A stretch of 64,000 nt of DNA from Flaviflagellibacter rhizophilus (GCF_033898525.1 NZ_JAXAFJ010000005.1:62001-126000); one strand, 5' to 3'; positions 52,969 to 60,705 are shown, counted from the stretch's first letter. Made by a program: numbers and translations. The notes: generated from the sequence alone by a model not told the origin.

Positions 52969-53406
52969 ATGCTTGATGAGTTCAAGAAATTTGCATTGAA
53001 GGGCAATGTCGTTGACCTCGCCGTGGGCGTGATCATCGGCGCGGCCTTCAGCCAGATCGTCACATCCCTGGTGGCCGACGTGGTGATGCCCATCATCGGC
53101 TTCATCACCGGCGGACTCGACTTCTCCAACTACTTCTTCCAGCTGACCGGAGAACCTGCGCCTACTTACGCGGCGGCGAAGGCGGCAGGCGCCACGATCG
53201 GCTACGGCCAGTTCCTCACCGTCGCGCTGAACTTCATGATCGTGGCGTGGATCCTGTTTCTCGCGGTGCGCGGCATCAATCGCTTGCGCCGTGCTGAGGA
53301 AGCCAAGCCCCCGCAGGTGGCTGAAGTGCCGCGCGAGCAGAAGCTGCTCGAGGAGATACGCGACCTGCTGGCAGCGCGTTCCGCACCGCCGCCGCCGATG
53401 GTCTGA
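52969..53406 (+). CDS. mscL: Large-conductance mechanosensitive channel
   Basis: A 145-residue inner-membrane channel that opens under osmotic downshock. The N-terminal amphipathic helix and first membrane helix are visible as FKKFALKGNVVDLAVGVIIGAAFSQIVTSLVADVVMPIIGF. The periplasmic loop follows, then YGQFLTVALNFMIVAWILFLAVRGINRLRR and the cytoplasmic EQKLLEEIRDLLA helix. All are diagnostic of MscL. It stops 16 bases before the convergent hemA stop. Confidence 0.96.
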   Translation: MLDEFKKFALKGNVVDLAVGVIIGAAFSQIVTSLVADVVMPIIGFITGGLDFSNYFFQLTGEPAPTYAAAKAAGATIGYGQFLTVALNFMIVAWILFLAVRGINRLRRAEEAKPPQVAEVPREQKLLEEIRDLLAARSAPPPPMV

Positions 53407-53422
53407 CCATCCGGGGCCGGGA

Positions 53423-54673
53423 CTACTCGGCGGCTATTGCCATCTTTTCGAGGCGAAGGGCCGCCCAGGTCTCGTCCAGCGCGTCGGCAAGTTCGAGGAC
53501 CAGATCATCGGTGTGGAACGGCGTCGGCGTGAACCGCAGACGTTCCGTTCCGCGCGGCACGGTGGGGTAGTTGATCGGCTGGACGTAGATGCCGTGACGC
53601 TCCAGCAGTCGGTCCGACGCCGCTTTCGCAAGCGCGGGATCCCCGACCAGAAGCGGCACGATGTGCGTGTCGCCGGGCATCACCGGCAGCCCGCGGGCTG
53701 CGAGAGCGCGCTTCGTGGCGGCCGCCTGCCGCTGCTGCATCTCGCGCTCCACCCCTGAGTTCTTCAGGTGGCGCACGGACGCCGTGGCGGCTGCCGCGAC
53801 GGCAGGTGGCATGGTGCTGGTGAAGATGAACCCGCTGGCATAGGAGCGCACGACGTCCACGATGTCGGCAGACGCCGCGATATAGCCGCCCACGACGCCG
53901 AAGCCCTTGGCCATGGTGCCTTCGATCACGTCCACGCGGTGCATCACGCCGTCACGCTCGGCCACTCCGGCACCCCGGTCGCCGTACATGCCGACCGCAT
54001 GCACTTCGTCCAGATAGGTCATGGCGCCATAGCGATCCGCGAGATCGCAGATGTCGCCGATGGGGGCGACGTCGCCATCCATGGAATAGATGCTCTCGAA
54101 CAGGATGATCTTGGCCCGCTCGCGCGGAACCGCCTTCAGGATCTCTTCGAGATGACGGAGATCGTTGTGGCGGAAGATCTTCTTCTCCACGCCTGAATTG
54201 CGGACGCCCGCGATCATCGAAGCGTGGTTCAGTTCGTCCGAGATCAGCAGGCAGTCGGGGAGCACGCGCGCCAAGGTGGAGATCGCGGCTTCATTGGCGA
54301 CGAAGCCCGAGCTGAACACCAAAGCGGCATCCTTGCCGTGCAGGTCCGCAAGCTCGTGTTCCAGCACCACGATAGGGTGGTGATTGCCCGAGATGTTGCG
54401 CGTGCCGCCGGCACCGGCGCCCGTCTTGAGCGCCGTTTCGGCCATTGCTGATACGACGTCGGGATGCTGGCCCATGCCCAGATAGTCGTTGGAGCACCAG
54501 ACCACGACCTCGCGCGGGCCTTCCGGATGATGCCAGATCGCGCGCGGAAAGCGCCCGTTCTGGCGTTCCAGATCCGCGAACACACGGTATCGGCGCTCGC
54601 TGTGGAGCCGCTCGATCGCAGTGCGGAAATGCGTGCCGTATGCGGGAGAGGGGGATATCGATCGCTCAACCAT
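53423..54673 (-). CDS. hemA: 5-aminolevulinate synthase
   Basis: This PLP enzyme condenses glycine and succinyl-CoA, the first step of the alphaproteobacterial (Shemin) heme route. The 416-residue protein shows WCSNDYLGMGQHPDVV, TGAGAGGTRNISGNHHPIVVLE, FNSGFVANEA-type FSSGFVANEA, and SIYSMDGDVAPIGDI. The PLP Lys is in EGTMAKGFGVVGGYI. It lies 37 kb from hemF and is not in an operon with it. Divergent partner: none close; the TetR gene begins 742 bases away on the same strand. Confidence 0.96.
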   Translation of the reverse strand: MVERSISPSPAYGTHFRTAIERLHSERRYRVFADLERQNGRFPRAIWHHPEGPREVVVWCSNDYLGMGQHPDVVSAMAETALKTGAGAGGTRNISGNHHPIVVLEHELADLHGKDAALVFSSGFVANEAAISTLARVLPDCLLISDELNHASMIAGVRNSGVEKKIFRHNDLRHLEEILKAVPRERAKIILFESIYSMDGDVAPIGDICDLADRYGAMTYLDEVHAVGMYGDRGAGVAERDGVMHRVDVIEGTMAKGFGVVGGYIAASADIVDVVRSYASGFIFTSTMPPAVAAAATASVRHLKNSGVEREMQQRQAAATKRALAARGLPVMPGDTHIVPLLVGDPALAKAASDRLLERHGIYVQPINYPTVPRGTERLRFTPTPFHTDDLVLELADALDETWAALRLEKMAIAAE

Positions 54674-54752
54674 GGAAACAGTCTAACCTGCCGGGCGGCC
54701 CCTGTCGCCGGGCCAAACCCACAAATTTGGGATGTGTCTTGGACAAAACGCC

Positions 54753-55415
54753 TCAGCAAGCGTCCGCGCCTCGATGGCGATAGGTTGCAAGGAAGGTCTG
54801 CACTGCCTGGGTGACGGAGGCTTCGGCGCGCAGTTCCCGCTCGTGCGCCGAGAGGTTCACGCCGAAGAGCAGCGGGCGCGACAGATTGCTCTGGCACATA
54901 TCCGCGAACTGGAGGGCGGCAAGAGCGGTGTTCTGGATCGCCAGTTCACCTGCCGCCACCTTCCGATCGAGATAGGCAGCGAACACGCGCGCGCTGTGGC
55001 CCGGCCCATTGTCGTAGAAGCGCGCCCCAAGCTCCGGCATCTGCTCTGCGATCCCGGTCACCGTCCTGATGGCCATGATGACCTCGGGCTCAGCCACGAA
55101 GCGCGCCAGTGCCATGCCGAAGCGGCGCAGTTCATCTTCGACCGGTGCCTCATCGTGGAAGTCCAGGACGCGGGCGAGAAAACTGCGGCGCTTCTCGTCG
55201 ATGCAGGCTTCGAACAGCTGCTCCTTGTTCTGGAAGTAGACGTAGAGAGTGCCTTTCGAGACCTCCGCAACGCGCGCTATTTCGCCCATGCTGGCCCCGT
55301 TGAAGCCCTTCGACATGAAAACACTGCTTGCGCCGGCGAGGATCTGGCGACGCTTGAGGCTTTCGCCTCCGTCCCAGCCTTCCTCAACGGGCCGCGCCTG
55401 CGTGCTGGATGACAT
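54753..55415 (-). CDS. TetR family repressor of the emrAB pump
   Basis: A 220-residue regulator. The helix-turn-helix lies at residues 24-70 (QILAGASSVFMSKGFNGASMGEIARVAEVSKGTLYVYFQNKEQLF), followed by a helical TetR_C domain. It is divergent from emrA with a 140-bp gap containing a palindrome that overlaps the expected emrA start site, so repression of the pump is likely. ATGs at 55415 and 55421 are both open; 55415 has an AAAAAGG ribosome site at a fitting distance. Longer frames into the intergenic region are rejected. Confidence 0.88.
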   Translation of the reverse strand: MSSSTQARPVEEGWDGGESLKRRQILAGASSVFMSKGFNGASMGEIARVAEVSKGTLYVYFQNKEQLFEACIDEKRRSFLARVLDFHDEAPVEDELRRFGMALARFVAEPEVIMAIRTVTGIAEQMPELGARFYDNGPGHSARVFAAYLDRKVAAGELAIQNTALAALQFADMCQSNLSRPLLFGVNLSAHERELRAEASVTQAVQTFLATYRHRGADAC

Positions 55416-55461
55416 CGGCATCCTTTTTCGACCCCTTTTGAACGATCCGCCCCGTCGCGGC

Positions 55462-55517
55462 TTGACGTAGTTATACGGTGATCCTACTTCAACCGCTACA
55501 GAACTGAACGGTTCGGT
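55462..55517 (+). promoter_or_regulatory. Candidate emrA promoter and TetR operator
   Basis: TTGACG (55462-55467) and TACTTC (55485-55490) are spaced by 17 bases. Just downstream, a 15-bp palindrome ACtGAACgGTTCgGT (55503-55517, centre 55510) covers the region where the transcript should start. A TetR dimer bound there would block the emrAB promoter. The -10 match is weak, so the operator is more certain than the promoter. Confidence 0.5.
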
Positions 55518-55555
55518 CAATGACCTCTTGAGGCGGTTTCGTCAAGGTTTCGAAC

Positions 55556-56767
55556 ATGGCCAGCATCAACAATCGCCAGAACAAGGCCGCACCCGCGGAC
55601 GTCACCCTGCTGCGGCCCGGTCCTGCTCCGACAGTTCCCCCTGTGGATGTTCCCGCGGACCAGCCGAAGGGGGATGCGGCAGCCGCGCCTGCGGAGGGCA
55701 AGCCCAAACGCTCGCGGAAGCTGCTGATCGGGATGTGCGTCGGTCTCGTCGCACTGCTGGCAGGCAGTTATTTTGGCTGGAACTGGTGGACGGTGGGCCG
55801 CTTCATGGTCTCGACCGACGACGCCTATGTGCAGGCAGACGTGACGACCCTCGTCGCCAAGGCCAGCGGCTATGTCTCGAAGATCAATGTGCAGGACAAT
55901 GCACGGGTCAAAGCGGGCGACGTGCTCGCCGAGATCGATCCCGTGGACTACCAGCTCGCCGTAACGTCTGCGCGTGACAAGATCACCGCAGAACGGGCAA
56001 CGATCGCGCGCATCGAGTCGCAGATCCCGGCATCGGAGGCCGCCGTCCAGCAGGCACAGGCGCAACTCGATGCCGCAGAGGCGACGCGGGTGCGTGCACA
56101 AGCGGACTTCGACCGTGCCCAGCAGTTGGCGGCGCGCGATTTCGGCTCGCGGCAATCGCTCGATCAGGCGAGGGCGGCGCGTGACAACGCCATCGCGAAC
56201 GTTGCCAGTGCGAAGGCCGCTCTTGCTCAGGCGCGCGCCAATGTGGATGTGACGAAGGCGCAGCGCGCGGAAGCCGAGGCGGCACTTGCCGGGCTCCAGA
56301 CGCAACTGCAGTCCGCCGAGCGCGACCTGTCCTTTACCACCATACGGGCGCCCGCCGATGGCGTCGTGGGCAACCGCGCCGTGGATGTCGGCTCCTTCGT
56401 CAACACGGGCAGCCGCCTGATGGCACTCGTGCCCACCGGCACCGTCTATGTTTCCGCGAACTTCAAGGAGACGCAGCTGGCAGAGCTCGTGCCGGGGCAG
56501 GAGGTCTCCCTCAGCGTGGATGCTCTGGAGAAGATCGAGATCAAGGGCAGGGTGGAGAGCATCGCCCCGGCTTCGGGCTCGGTGTTCAGCCTGCTGCCGG
56601 TCGAGAATGCCACGGGCAATTTTACCAAGATCGTCCAGCGTGTTCCCGTGCGGATCGCGATCTCGGCGGACGACGCGCTGCGCGCCCATCTGCGGCCGGG
56701 CCTGTCCGTGGTCGTGGACGTCGATACCCGGACCACGCCCGCAGGCGCGCGCCCGGCCGAGGGCTGA
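55556..56767 (+). CDS. emrA: EmrA-type membrane fusion protein (HlyD family)
   Basis: A 403-residue periplasmic adaptor. A polar Pro/Ala-rich cytoplasmic tail precedes a single membrane helix at about 58-77 (LLIGMCVGLVALLAGSYFGW). Then come the lipoyl-like half motif YVQADVTTLVAKASGYVSKINVQDNARVKAGDVLAEID and a long alpha-helical hairpin (Ala/Gln-rich, 140-245). The second lipoyl half and a beta barrel follow (TIRAPADGVVGNRAVDVGSFV). It overlaps nothing but is 2 bases from emrB. The pair forms a drug or metabolite efflux pump with an outer-membrane TolC partner that is not in this window. Confidence 0.9.
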   Translation: MASINNRQNKAAPADVTLLRPGPAPTVPPVDVPADQPKGDAAAAPAEGKPKRSRKLLIGMCVGLVALLAGSYFGWNWWTVGRFMVSTDDAYVQADVTTLVAKASGYVSKINVQDNARVKAGDVLAEIDPVDYQLAVTSARDKITAERATIARIESQIPASEAAVQQAQAQLDAAEATRVRAQADFDRAQQLAARDFGSRQSLDQARAARDNAIANVASAKAALAQARANVDVTKAQRAEAEAALAGLQTQLQSAERDLSFTTIRAPADGVVGNRAVDVGSFVNTGSRLMALVPTGTVYVSANFKETQLAELVPGQEVSLSVDALEKIEIKGRVESIAPASGSVFSLLPVENATGNFTKIVQRVPVRIAISADDALRAHLRPGLSVVVDVDTRTTPAGARPAEG

Positions 56768-56769
56768 TC

Positions 56770-58341
56770 ATGGCCACCACCGCAGCGGGCGCACCCACGG
56801 CGGAGCCCGTGGTGGATACCCGAAAGATGATCGCCTTCCTGGCGATGGTCTTCGGCATGTTCATGTCCATCCTGGACATCCAGGTGGTCTCGGCCTCGCT
56901 GGCCGAGATCCAGGCCGGCCTCTCCGCATCCTCGGACGAGATCTCCTGGGTGCAGACCAGCTACCTCATCGCCGAAGTCATCATGATCCCGCTGTCGGGG
57001 TTTCTGGCCCGCCTGCTGTCCACGCGCTGGTTGTTCGCGGGCGCGGCGGCCGGTTTCACGCTGACGAGCTTCCTGTGCGCCACGGCGACCAGCATGGACC
57101 AGATGATCGTCTACCGCGCGCTGCAGGGTTTCATCGGCGGCGGCATGATCCCGAGCGTGTTCTCGGCCGCCTTCACCATTTTCCCGAAGTCGAAGCAGGC
57201 CTTCGTCTCGCCCATGATCGGCCTTGTGGCCACTCTGGCGCCCACGGTCGGCCCCACCATCGGCGGCTACCTCACCGAATACATGTCATGGCACTGGCTG
57301 TTCCTGATCAACATCGTGCCGGGCATCATCGTCACCGTCACGACGGGAAGCCTCATCGACTTCGACGAACCCGATTTCTCGCTGTTCGAGCGCTTCGACT
57401 GGTTCGGCCTCGCCTTCATGGCCGGCTTCCTCGGCTGTCTCGAATATGTGCTGGAGGAGGGGCCGAACAATGACTGGCTGCAGGATGAGGCGGTGGCCAT
57501 CTGCATGGTGGTCTGCGGTGTATCCGGCGTGCTGTTCTTCTGGCGCGTGCTGACGGCGGAGGAGCCTATCGTCAGCCTCGCCGCGTTCAGGAACCGCAAT
57601 TTCGCGACGGGATCCGCCTTCTCGTTCATTCTCGGCATCGGTCTCTACGGGCTGACCTATGTCTACCCGCAATATCTGGCGCATATCCGGGGCTACAACT
57701 CGCTGCAGATCGGCGAGACCATGTTCGTGACCGGCCTGACCATGTTCTTCATGGCGCCGATCACGGGCATTCTGTCGCGCAAGCTGGATGTGCGCATCCT
57801 TCTGGTGGTCGGCATGATCATCTTCGGCACCGGCACCTGGATCGCCAGCCATCTCACGGCGGACTGGGATTTCTGGGAGCTGTTCATCCCCCAGATCCTG
57901 CGCGGGATGGGGCTGATGATGTGCATGGTCCCCATCACCAATGTGGCGCTGGGGACGCTGGACCCGCCGATGATGAAGAACGCGTCCGGCCTGTTCAACC
58001 TGACCCGCAATCTGGGGGGCGCCGTCGGGCTCGCGCTGATCAACCAGGCTTATAACAGTCGTCTCGACCTGCATCTCCAGCGGCTGCACGACGGCGCGAA
58101 CTGGGCAAAGTCCTACACGCTGGAATATCTCGACACCCTTCAGCGCGGGCTGGCTCCGCTGGGCGATCTGGCCGACGTCGCCGCGCTCAAGCGGCTGAGC
58201 ATGCTGGTGCGCCAGCAAGCCATGGTGATGGCCTATGCCGACACCTTCTTCCTGCTGACCTGCCTGTTCGCACTTACCGCGTGCTGCGTGGTCATCCTGA
58301 AGAAACCGCAGGCCGCGCCGGCTGGCGGCGGCGGGCACTAG
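56770..58341 (+). CDS. emrB: EmrB/QacA-type multidrug transporter (DHA2 MFS)
   Basis: A 523-residue inner-membrane transporter with about 14 helices. Typical features are FGMFMSILDIQVVSASLAEIQAGLSASSDEISWVQTSYLIAEVIMIPLSGFLAR (motif region of helix 1-2) and ALQGFIGGGMIPSVFS. The antiporter motif C region is GPTIGGYLTEYMSWHWLFLINIVPG. It couples proton influx to drug export with EmrA. Its substrate is not deducible from sequence. A strong hairpin lies after the stop. Confidence 0.94.
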   Translation: MATTAAGAPTAEPVVDTRKMIAFLAMVFGMFMSILDIQVVSASLAEIQAGLSASSDEISWVQTSYLIAEVIMIPLSGFLARLLSTRWLFAGAAAGFTLTSFLCATATSMDQMIVYRALQGFIGGGMIPSVFSAAFTIFPKSKQAFVSPMIGLVATLAPTVGPTIGGYLTEYMSWHWLFLINIVPGIIVTVTTGSLIDFDEPDFSLFERFDWFGLAFMAGFLGCLEYVLEEGPNNDWLQDEAVAICMVVCGVSGVLFFWRVLTAEEPIVSLAAFRNRNFATGSAFSFILGIGLYGLTYVYPQYLAHIRGYNSLQIGETMFVTGLTMFFMAPITGILSRKLDVRILLVVGMIIFGTGTWIASHLTADWDFWELFIPQILRGMGLMMCMVPITNVALGTLDPPMMKNASGLFNLTRNLGGAVGLALINQAYNSRLDLHLQRLHDGANWAKSYTLEYLDTLQRGLAPLGDLADVAALKRLSMLVRQQAMVMAYADTFFLLTCLFALTACCVVILKKPQAAPAGGGGH

Positions 58342-58351
58342 AAAGAGAAGC

Positions 58352-58382
58352 GGGTGGAGACGCTTTCCCGTCGTCTCCACCC
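58352..58382. terminator. Stem-loop between emrB and the convergent exported-protein gene
   Basis: A perfect 11-bp stem (GGGTGGAGACG / CGTCTCCACCC) with a 9-base loop fills the 60-bp gap between two convergent genes. No T-run follows on either side, so it is a likely but not classical bidirectional terminator. Confidence 0.55.
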
Positions 58383-58401
58383 TCCCTCACGCAGCAATCG
58401 C

Positions 58402-58839
58402 TTACTGCGGTATGGCGCTGCTGCTGGTCGTCGTGCTCTTCACCGGCTTCTCGCCGGGCTCGTGCGACATGGTCTTCGTGCGGGATTCTACCTCACCCGC
58501 CTTGACCTTGGTCTTCGTCTTGGAGTCGCTCCAGGTTCCGCCGTCCTGCGCGCGCGCCTTGGCCATCCCGTTGAGGTTCTGGTCGTTGCCATTCACGCGC
58601 GAACTGGTGGATGTGCGCCCCTCGGCGGCGGCCGCACTGCCGCCCGTTGAGCTGGATGAGGACGTGCCGGCTTCACCGGCGGACGTCGCGCCGACGCCGA
58701 CCGTGGAGGCAGACGTTCCGCCACTGGCGGCGCTGCCGCCCGACCCGGCCGTCGCGCTGCTTGTCGGCAACGGTGCCTGTGCCATTGCCGTGGTGCTCAT
58801 AAGAGCGGCGGCGAGGAAGGCTCCTGCAAAAGCTTTCAT
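58402..58839 (-). CDS. Exported Gly/Ser/Thr-rich protein with charged C-terminal motif
   Basis: A 145-residue protein. Signal peptide MKAFAGAFLAAALMSTTAMA is followed by a low-complexity Gly/Ser/Ala/Thr stretch (residues 22-72). A charged tail follows with SDSKTKTKVKAGEVESRTKT at about 104-123. That tail resembles the end of the small exported protein at 60081 (CRTETKTEDKLIGSESKT), hinting at a shared module. It is last of three minus-strand exported low-complexity genes; AGGAGG overlaps the stop of the gene before it. Function unknown; no family name recognised. Confidence 0.65.
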   Translation of the reverse strand: MKAFAGAFLAAALMSTTAMAQAPLPTSSATAGSGGSAASGGTSASTVGVGATSAGEAGTSSSSSTGGSAAAAEGRTSTSSRVNGNDQNLNGMAKARAQDGGTWSDSKTKTKVKAGEVESRTKTMSHEPGEKPVKSTTTSSSAIPQ

Positions 58840-58848
58840 GATTTCCTC

Positions 58849-59223
58849 CTAGTCGTTCTTCGTGGCCGTGCAGGCACGACCGCCCGCCATGGCCACCATG
58901 TTGGTGCCGCCGGCGGAGGTGGAACTCGAACTGGTGGACTGCGCCTGAACCGGCTCCTCGGTGCCGAAGCGGATCTGAGTTCCGCCGCCGGCACTCGTGG
59001 TCTTTCCGCCGGGCATGGTCGTGGAGGCGGACACCTGGCCGTTGCCGGCCGTCACCTGCGTCGACATCTGCGACCCGCCGGTGCCGGTGGCCCGTTCGAT
59101 GATGATCTCGCAGGACTGGCCATCGGACGTACGGCCGATCACGCTTTCGCTTCCGGCCATGGCGTGTGCCGTGACCGCGAGTGCCGTGACGAGAGCGCCT
59201 GCGAAAGCTGTTCTGATCTTCAT
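58849..59223 (-). CDS. Exported low-complexity protein with two cysteines
   Basis: A 124-residue protein. Signal peptide core AGALVTALAVTAHAMA is followed by ESVIGRTSDGQSCEIIIERATGTG. A Gly/Ser/Thr-rich central part leads to the end GGRACTATKND. One Cys near the mature N-terminus and one near the C-terminus could close the chain into a disulfide-linked loop. It is the middle gene of the three-gene minus-strand set, separated from the upstream gene by a GC-rich hairpin. Function unknown. Confidence 0.6.
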   Translation of the reverse strand: MKIRTAFAGALVTALAVTAHAMAGSESVIGRTSDGQSCEIIIERATGTGGSQMSTQVTAGNGQVSASTTMPGGKTTSAGGGTQIRFGTEEPVQAQSTSSSSTSAGGTNMVAMAGGRACTATKND

Positions 59224-59240
59224 GCCAACCTCCTCGGCTT

Positions 59241-59265
59241 CGGGGCGCGGATCGACCGCGCCCCG
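59241..59265 (-). terminator. GC-rich hairpin between two exported-protein genes
   Basis: A 10-bp stem (CGGGGCGCGG / CCGCGCCCCG) with a 5-base loop lies in the 60-bp gap between 59284 and 59223. On the minus strand it is followed by GAAGCC, not T-rich. It may act as a partial terminator that lowers downstream expression or as an mRNA stability element. Confidence 0.45.
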
Positions 59266-59283
59266 TTTGCTGATGACCGCTGA

Positions 59284-59817
59284 TCAGTCCGCCTTCTTCA
59301 TCTGCCCGGGCGCCTGTTCCTTCTTCGTCTGGCCAGGCGCCGAAGCGCGGCCCGACTCAGCCGAACTGCCGCCGGTGCCGACGGAGCTGCTGCTCGATCC
59401 GCTGCCTGCGGAAGAGCCGCCCGTGCCAACGGTCGACGAGGATGAACCGCTGCCGGAGCCAGCCGTGGACCCGCCCGTGCCCACGGTGCTGCTGCTGTCC
59501 CCGCCGCCGGCCGAAGACGATCCCGTGCCGACTGTGGAGGAGGAGCCTGAACCGCTGCCCGCGGCCGAACCGCCGGTGCCGATGGACGTGCTGGTCTGCC
59601 CGCCGCCGGCCGAAGCTGCGCCGGTGCCAAGCGTGGACGCGCTGCCGGAGCCGCTGGTCGACGACCCGCCGGTGCCGATTACGGTGTTGCTTTCGCCGCT
59701 GCCGGCGGTGCTGCTGCCGGTGCCGACCGTTGAGCTGGTCTGGGCCATGGCGAGGCCGGATGCGCCGGCAAGGAAAGCAATGGCAAGAGCGGACGTCCTG
59801 AGATGCTTGAGATCCAT
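59284..59817 (-). CDS. Exported repeat protein with eight Gly-Thr-Gly units
   Basis: A 177-residue protein. A signal peptide (core ALAIAFLAGASGLAMA) is followed by eight imperfect tandem units of 16-18 residues, each built on (T)(V/I/L)GTG(G/S)S(S/T)AGSG. A short tail KKEQAPGQMKKAD is Lys-rich. The repeat region has almost no bulky residues, so it should be extended and flexible. It is first of three minus-strand exported genes and has an EcfG-like motif with one mismatch upstream (59873-59898). I know no family with this repeat. Confidence 0.65.
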   Translation of the reverse strand: MDLKHLRTSALAIAFLAGASGLAMAQTSSTVGTGSSTAGSGESNTVIGTGGSSTSGSGSASTLGTGAASAGGGQTSTSIGTGGSAAGSGSGSSSTVGTGSSSAGGGDSSSTVGTGGSTAGSGSGSSSSTVGTGGSSAGSGSSSSSVGTGGSSAESGRASAPGQTKKEQAPGQMKKAD

Positions 59818-59872
59818 AAGTCGTTCTCCATGTGCTGCTGCCCCGCAGCAATCTGCGAAACCCAGGGTGAAG

Positions 59873-59898
59873 AACGAGTCGTTGCGAAGGTTTATTCC
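59873..59898 (-). promoter_or_regulatory. EcfG-like promoter, one mismatch (upstream of the repeat-protein gene)
   Basis: On the minus strand GGAAT (59898-59894), 17 bases, then CGTT (59876-59873) differ from the EcfG consensus GGAAC-N16/17-CGTT at one position. The start codon of the repeat-protein gene is 55 bases further on. The rest of the 263-bp gap to 60080 shows only the divergent promoter described next. Confidence 0.4.
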
Positions 59899-60025
59899 AG
59901 GATGCCAAAAAAAATATGCGCATCAGAGCGGATCATGGCGAATTCGTGCGCGATTCTCATGTCAGCATAAAGAGTAGGGCTAGGAGGCGACGCCTTTCAT
60001 CTACGCGGCACCTATCCGTGATGAT

Positions 60026-60051
60026 GGAACTTTAGCCGGAGAGGTAGCGTT
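60026..60051 (+). promoter_or_regulatory. EcfG (general stress response) promoter of the 60081 gene
   Basis: GGAAC (60026-60030), a spacer of exactly 17 bases, and CGTT (60048-60051) match the alphaproteobacterial EcfG consensus GGAAC-N16/17-CGTT in full. The start codon of the small exported protein is 29 bases downstream. This strongly suggests control by the PhyR/NepR/EcfG pathway. Confidence 0.7.
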
Positions 60052-60080
60052 TTTGTTCCAGTTCTGACGGGAGAACATGC

Positions 60081-60323
60081 ATGAACAAGATGTTGATCGC
60101 GGCCGGCTTGCTGGTCCTCACTTCGGCGCCTGTGCTGGCGCAGACCGTGATTGTCGAGCCGGCACCGCCTCCGCCGCCACCGTCCTCCACCGTGATCGTT
60201 ACCGAGCCCGCGCCACCGCCGCCGCCAATCACCGAGTGCCGGACAGAAACCAAAACCGAGGACAAGCTCATCGGTTCCGAGAGCAAGACGACAAAGGAAT
60301 GCGCGACCGTCGTTCCGCAGTAA
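60081..60323 (+). CDS. Small exported proline-rich protein, probably stress-induced
   Basis: An 80-residue protein. Signal peptide MNKMLIAAGLLVLTSAPVLA is followed by TVIVEPAPPPPPPSSTVIVTEPAPPPPPI, two copies of a TVIV(x)EPAPPPPP unit. The C-terminal tail CRTETKTEDKLIGSESKTTKEC has two Cys that may pair. The tail resembles that of the 58402 protein. A full EcfG promoter lies just upstream and a good terminator just downstream, so it is a single-gene stress-response unit. Function unknown. Confidence 0.75.
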   Translation: MNKMLIAAGLLVLTSAPVLAQTVIVEPAPPPPPPSSTVIVTEPAPPPPPITECRTETKTEDKLIGSESKTTKECATVVPQ

Positions 60324-60346
60324 GCCCAGCTTCCAGACTGTGAGAA

Positions 60347-60372
60347 CCAGCCGCGGCGTGTCCGCGGCTGTT
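60347..60372. terminator. Terminator after the 60081 gene, shared with the convergent small gene
   Basis: An 8-bp perfect stem (AGCCGCGG / CCGCGGCT) with a 5-base loop is followed by GTTTT. A further outer pairing GAGAAC (60340-60345) with GTTCTC (60375-60380) extends it. It sits between the convergent stops at 60323 and 60381. Confidence 0.8.
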
Positions 60373-60380
60373 TTGCGTTC

Positions 60381-60596
60381 TCAGGCGTCGCTGTCCTTGG
60401 CTGGGGGGCGGGGGCAGCTTTCATCCTCGCCCGCTGCCATGGCCTCGTAGAACCGGCTCAGGCCTTCGAAGGTCCGCCGGCTCTCGGCCGTGTAGTCGAT
60501 GTTCACGGCGAGGCGTCTGCAGCGTTCTGCCTCGATCTCGAACCACTCAGGATCGAACCGATCACCACCGGGCTGCCGATTCCGTGCCGCACTCAT
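60381..60596 (-). CDS. Small hypothetical helical protein
   Basis: A 71-residue protein. The core FEIEAERCRRLAVNIDYTAESRRTFEGLSRFYEAMA resembles the common small rhizobial helical-hairpin proteins with an A-x-x-C-R-x-L-A pattern and a later L-x-x-F/Y-E segment. No signal peptide. It is convergent with the 60081 gene through the shared terminator. Function unknown. Confidence 0.55.
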   Translation of the reverse strand: MSAARNRQPGGDRFDPEWFEIEAERCRRLAVNIDYTAESRRTFEGLSRFYEAMAAGEDESCPRPPAKDSDA

Positions 60597-60705
60597 GTTG
60601 CAAGTAAGGGCGCATGCAGGCGCTGGTCATTAACGTGCATCAACGCCAGCCACCGGTGCGGTAGTGCACCGGAACCGCCCCGCCGCGCCAGCCGTATCTC
60701 AAGCG

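Noticed and set aside
59340..59740. CRISPR-like periodic repeats
   Set aside because: The periodicity (about 48-54 bp) is in frame with an exported Gly/Ser repeat protein, and the units vary as codons do; there are no constant repeats with unique spacers.
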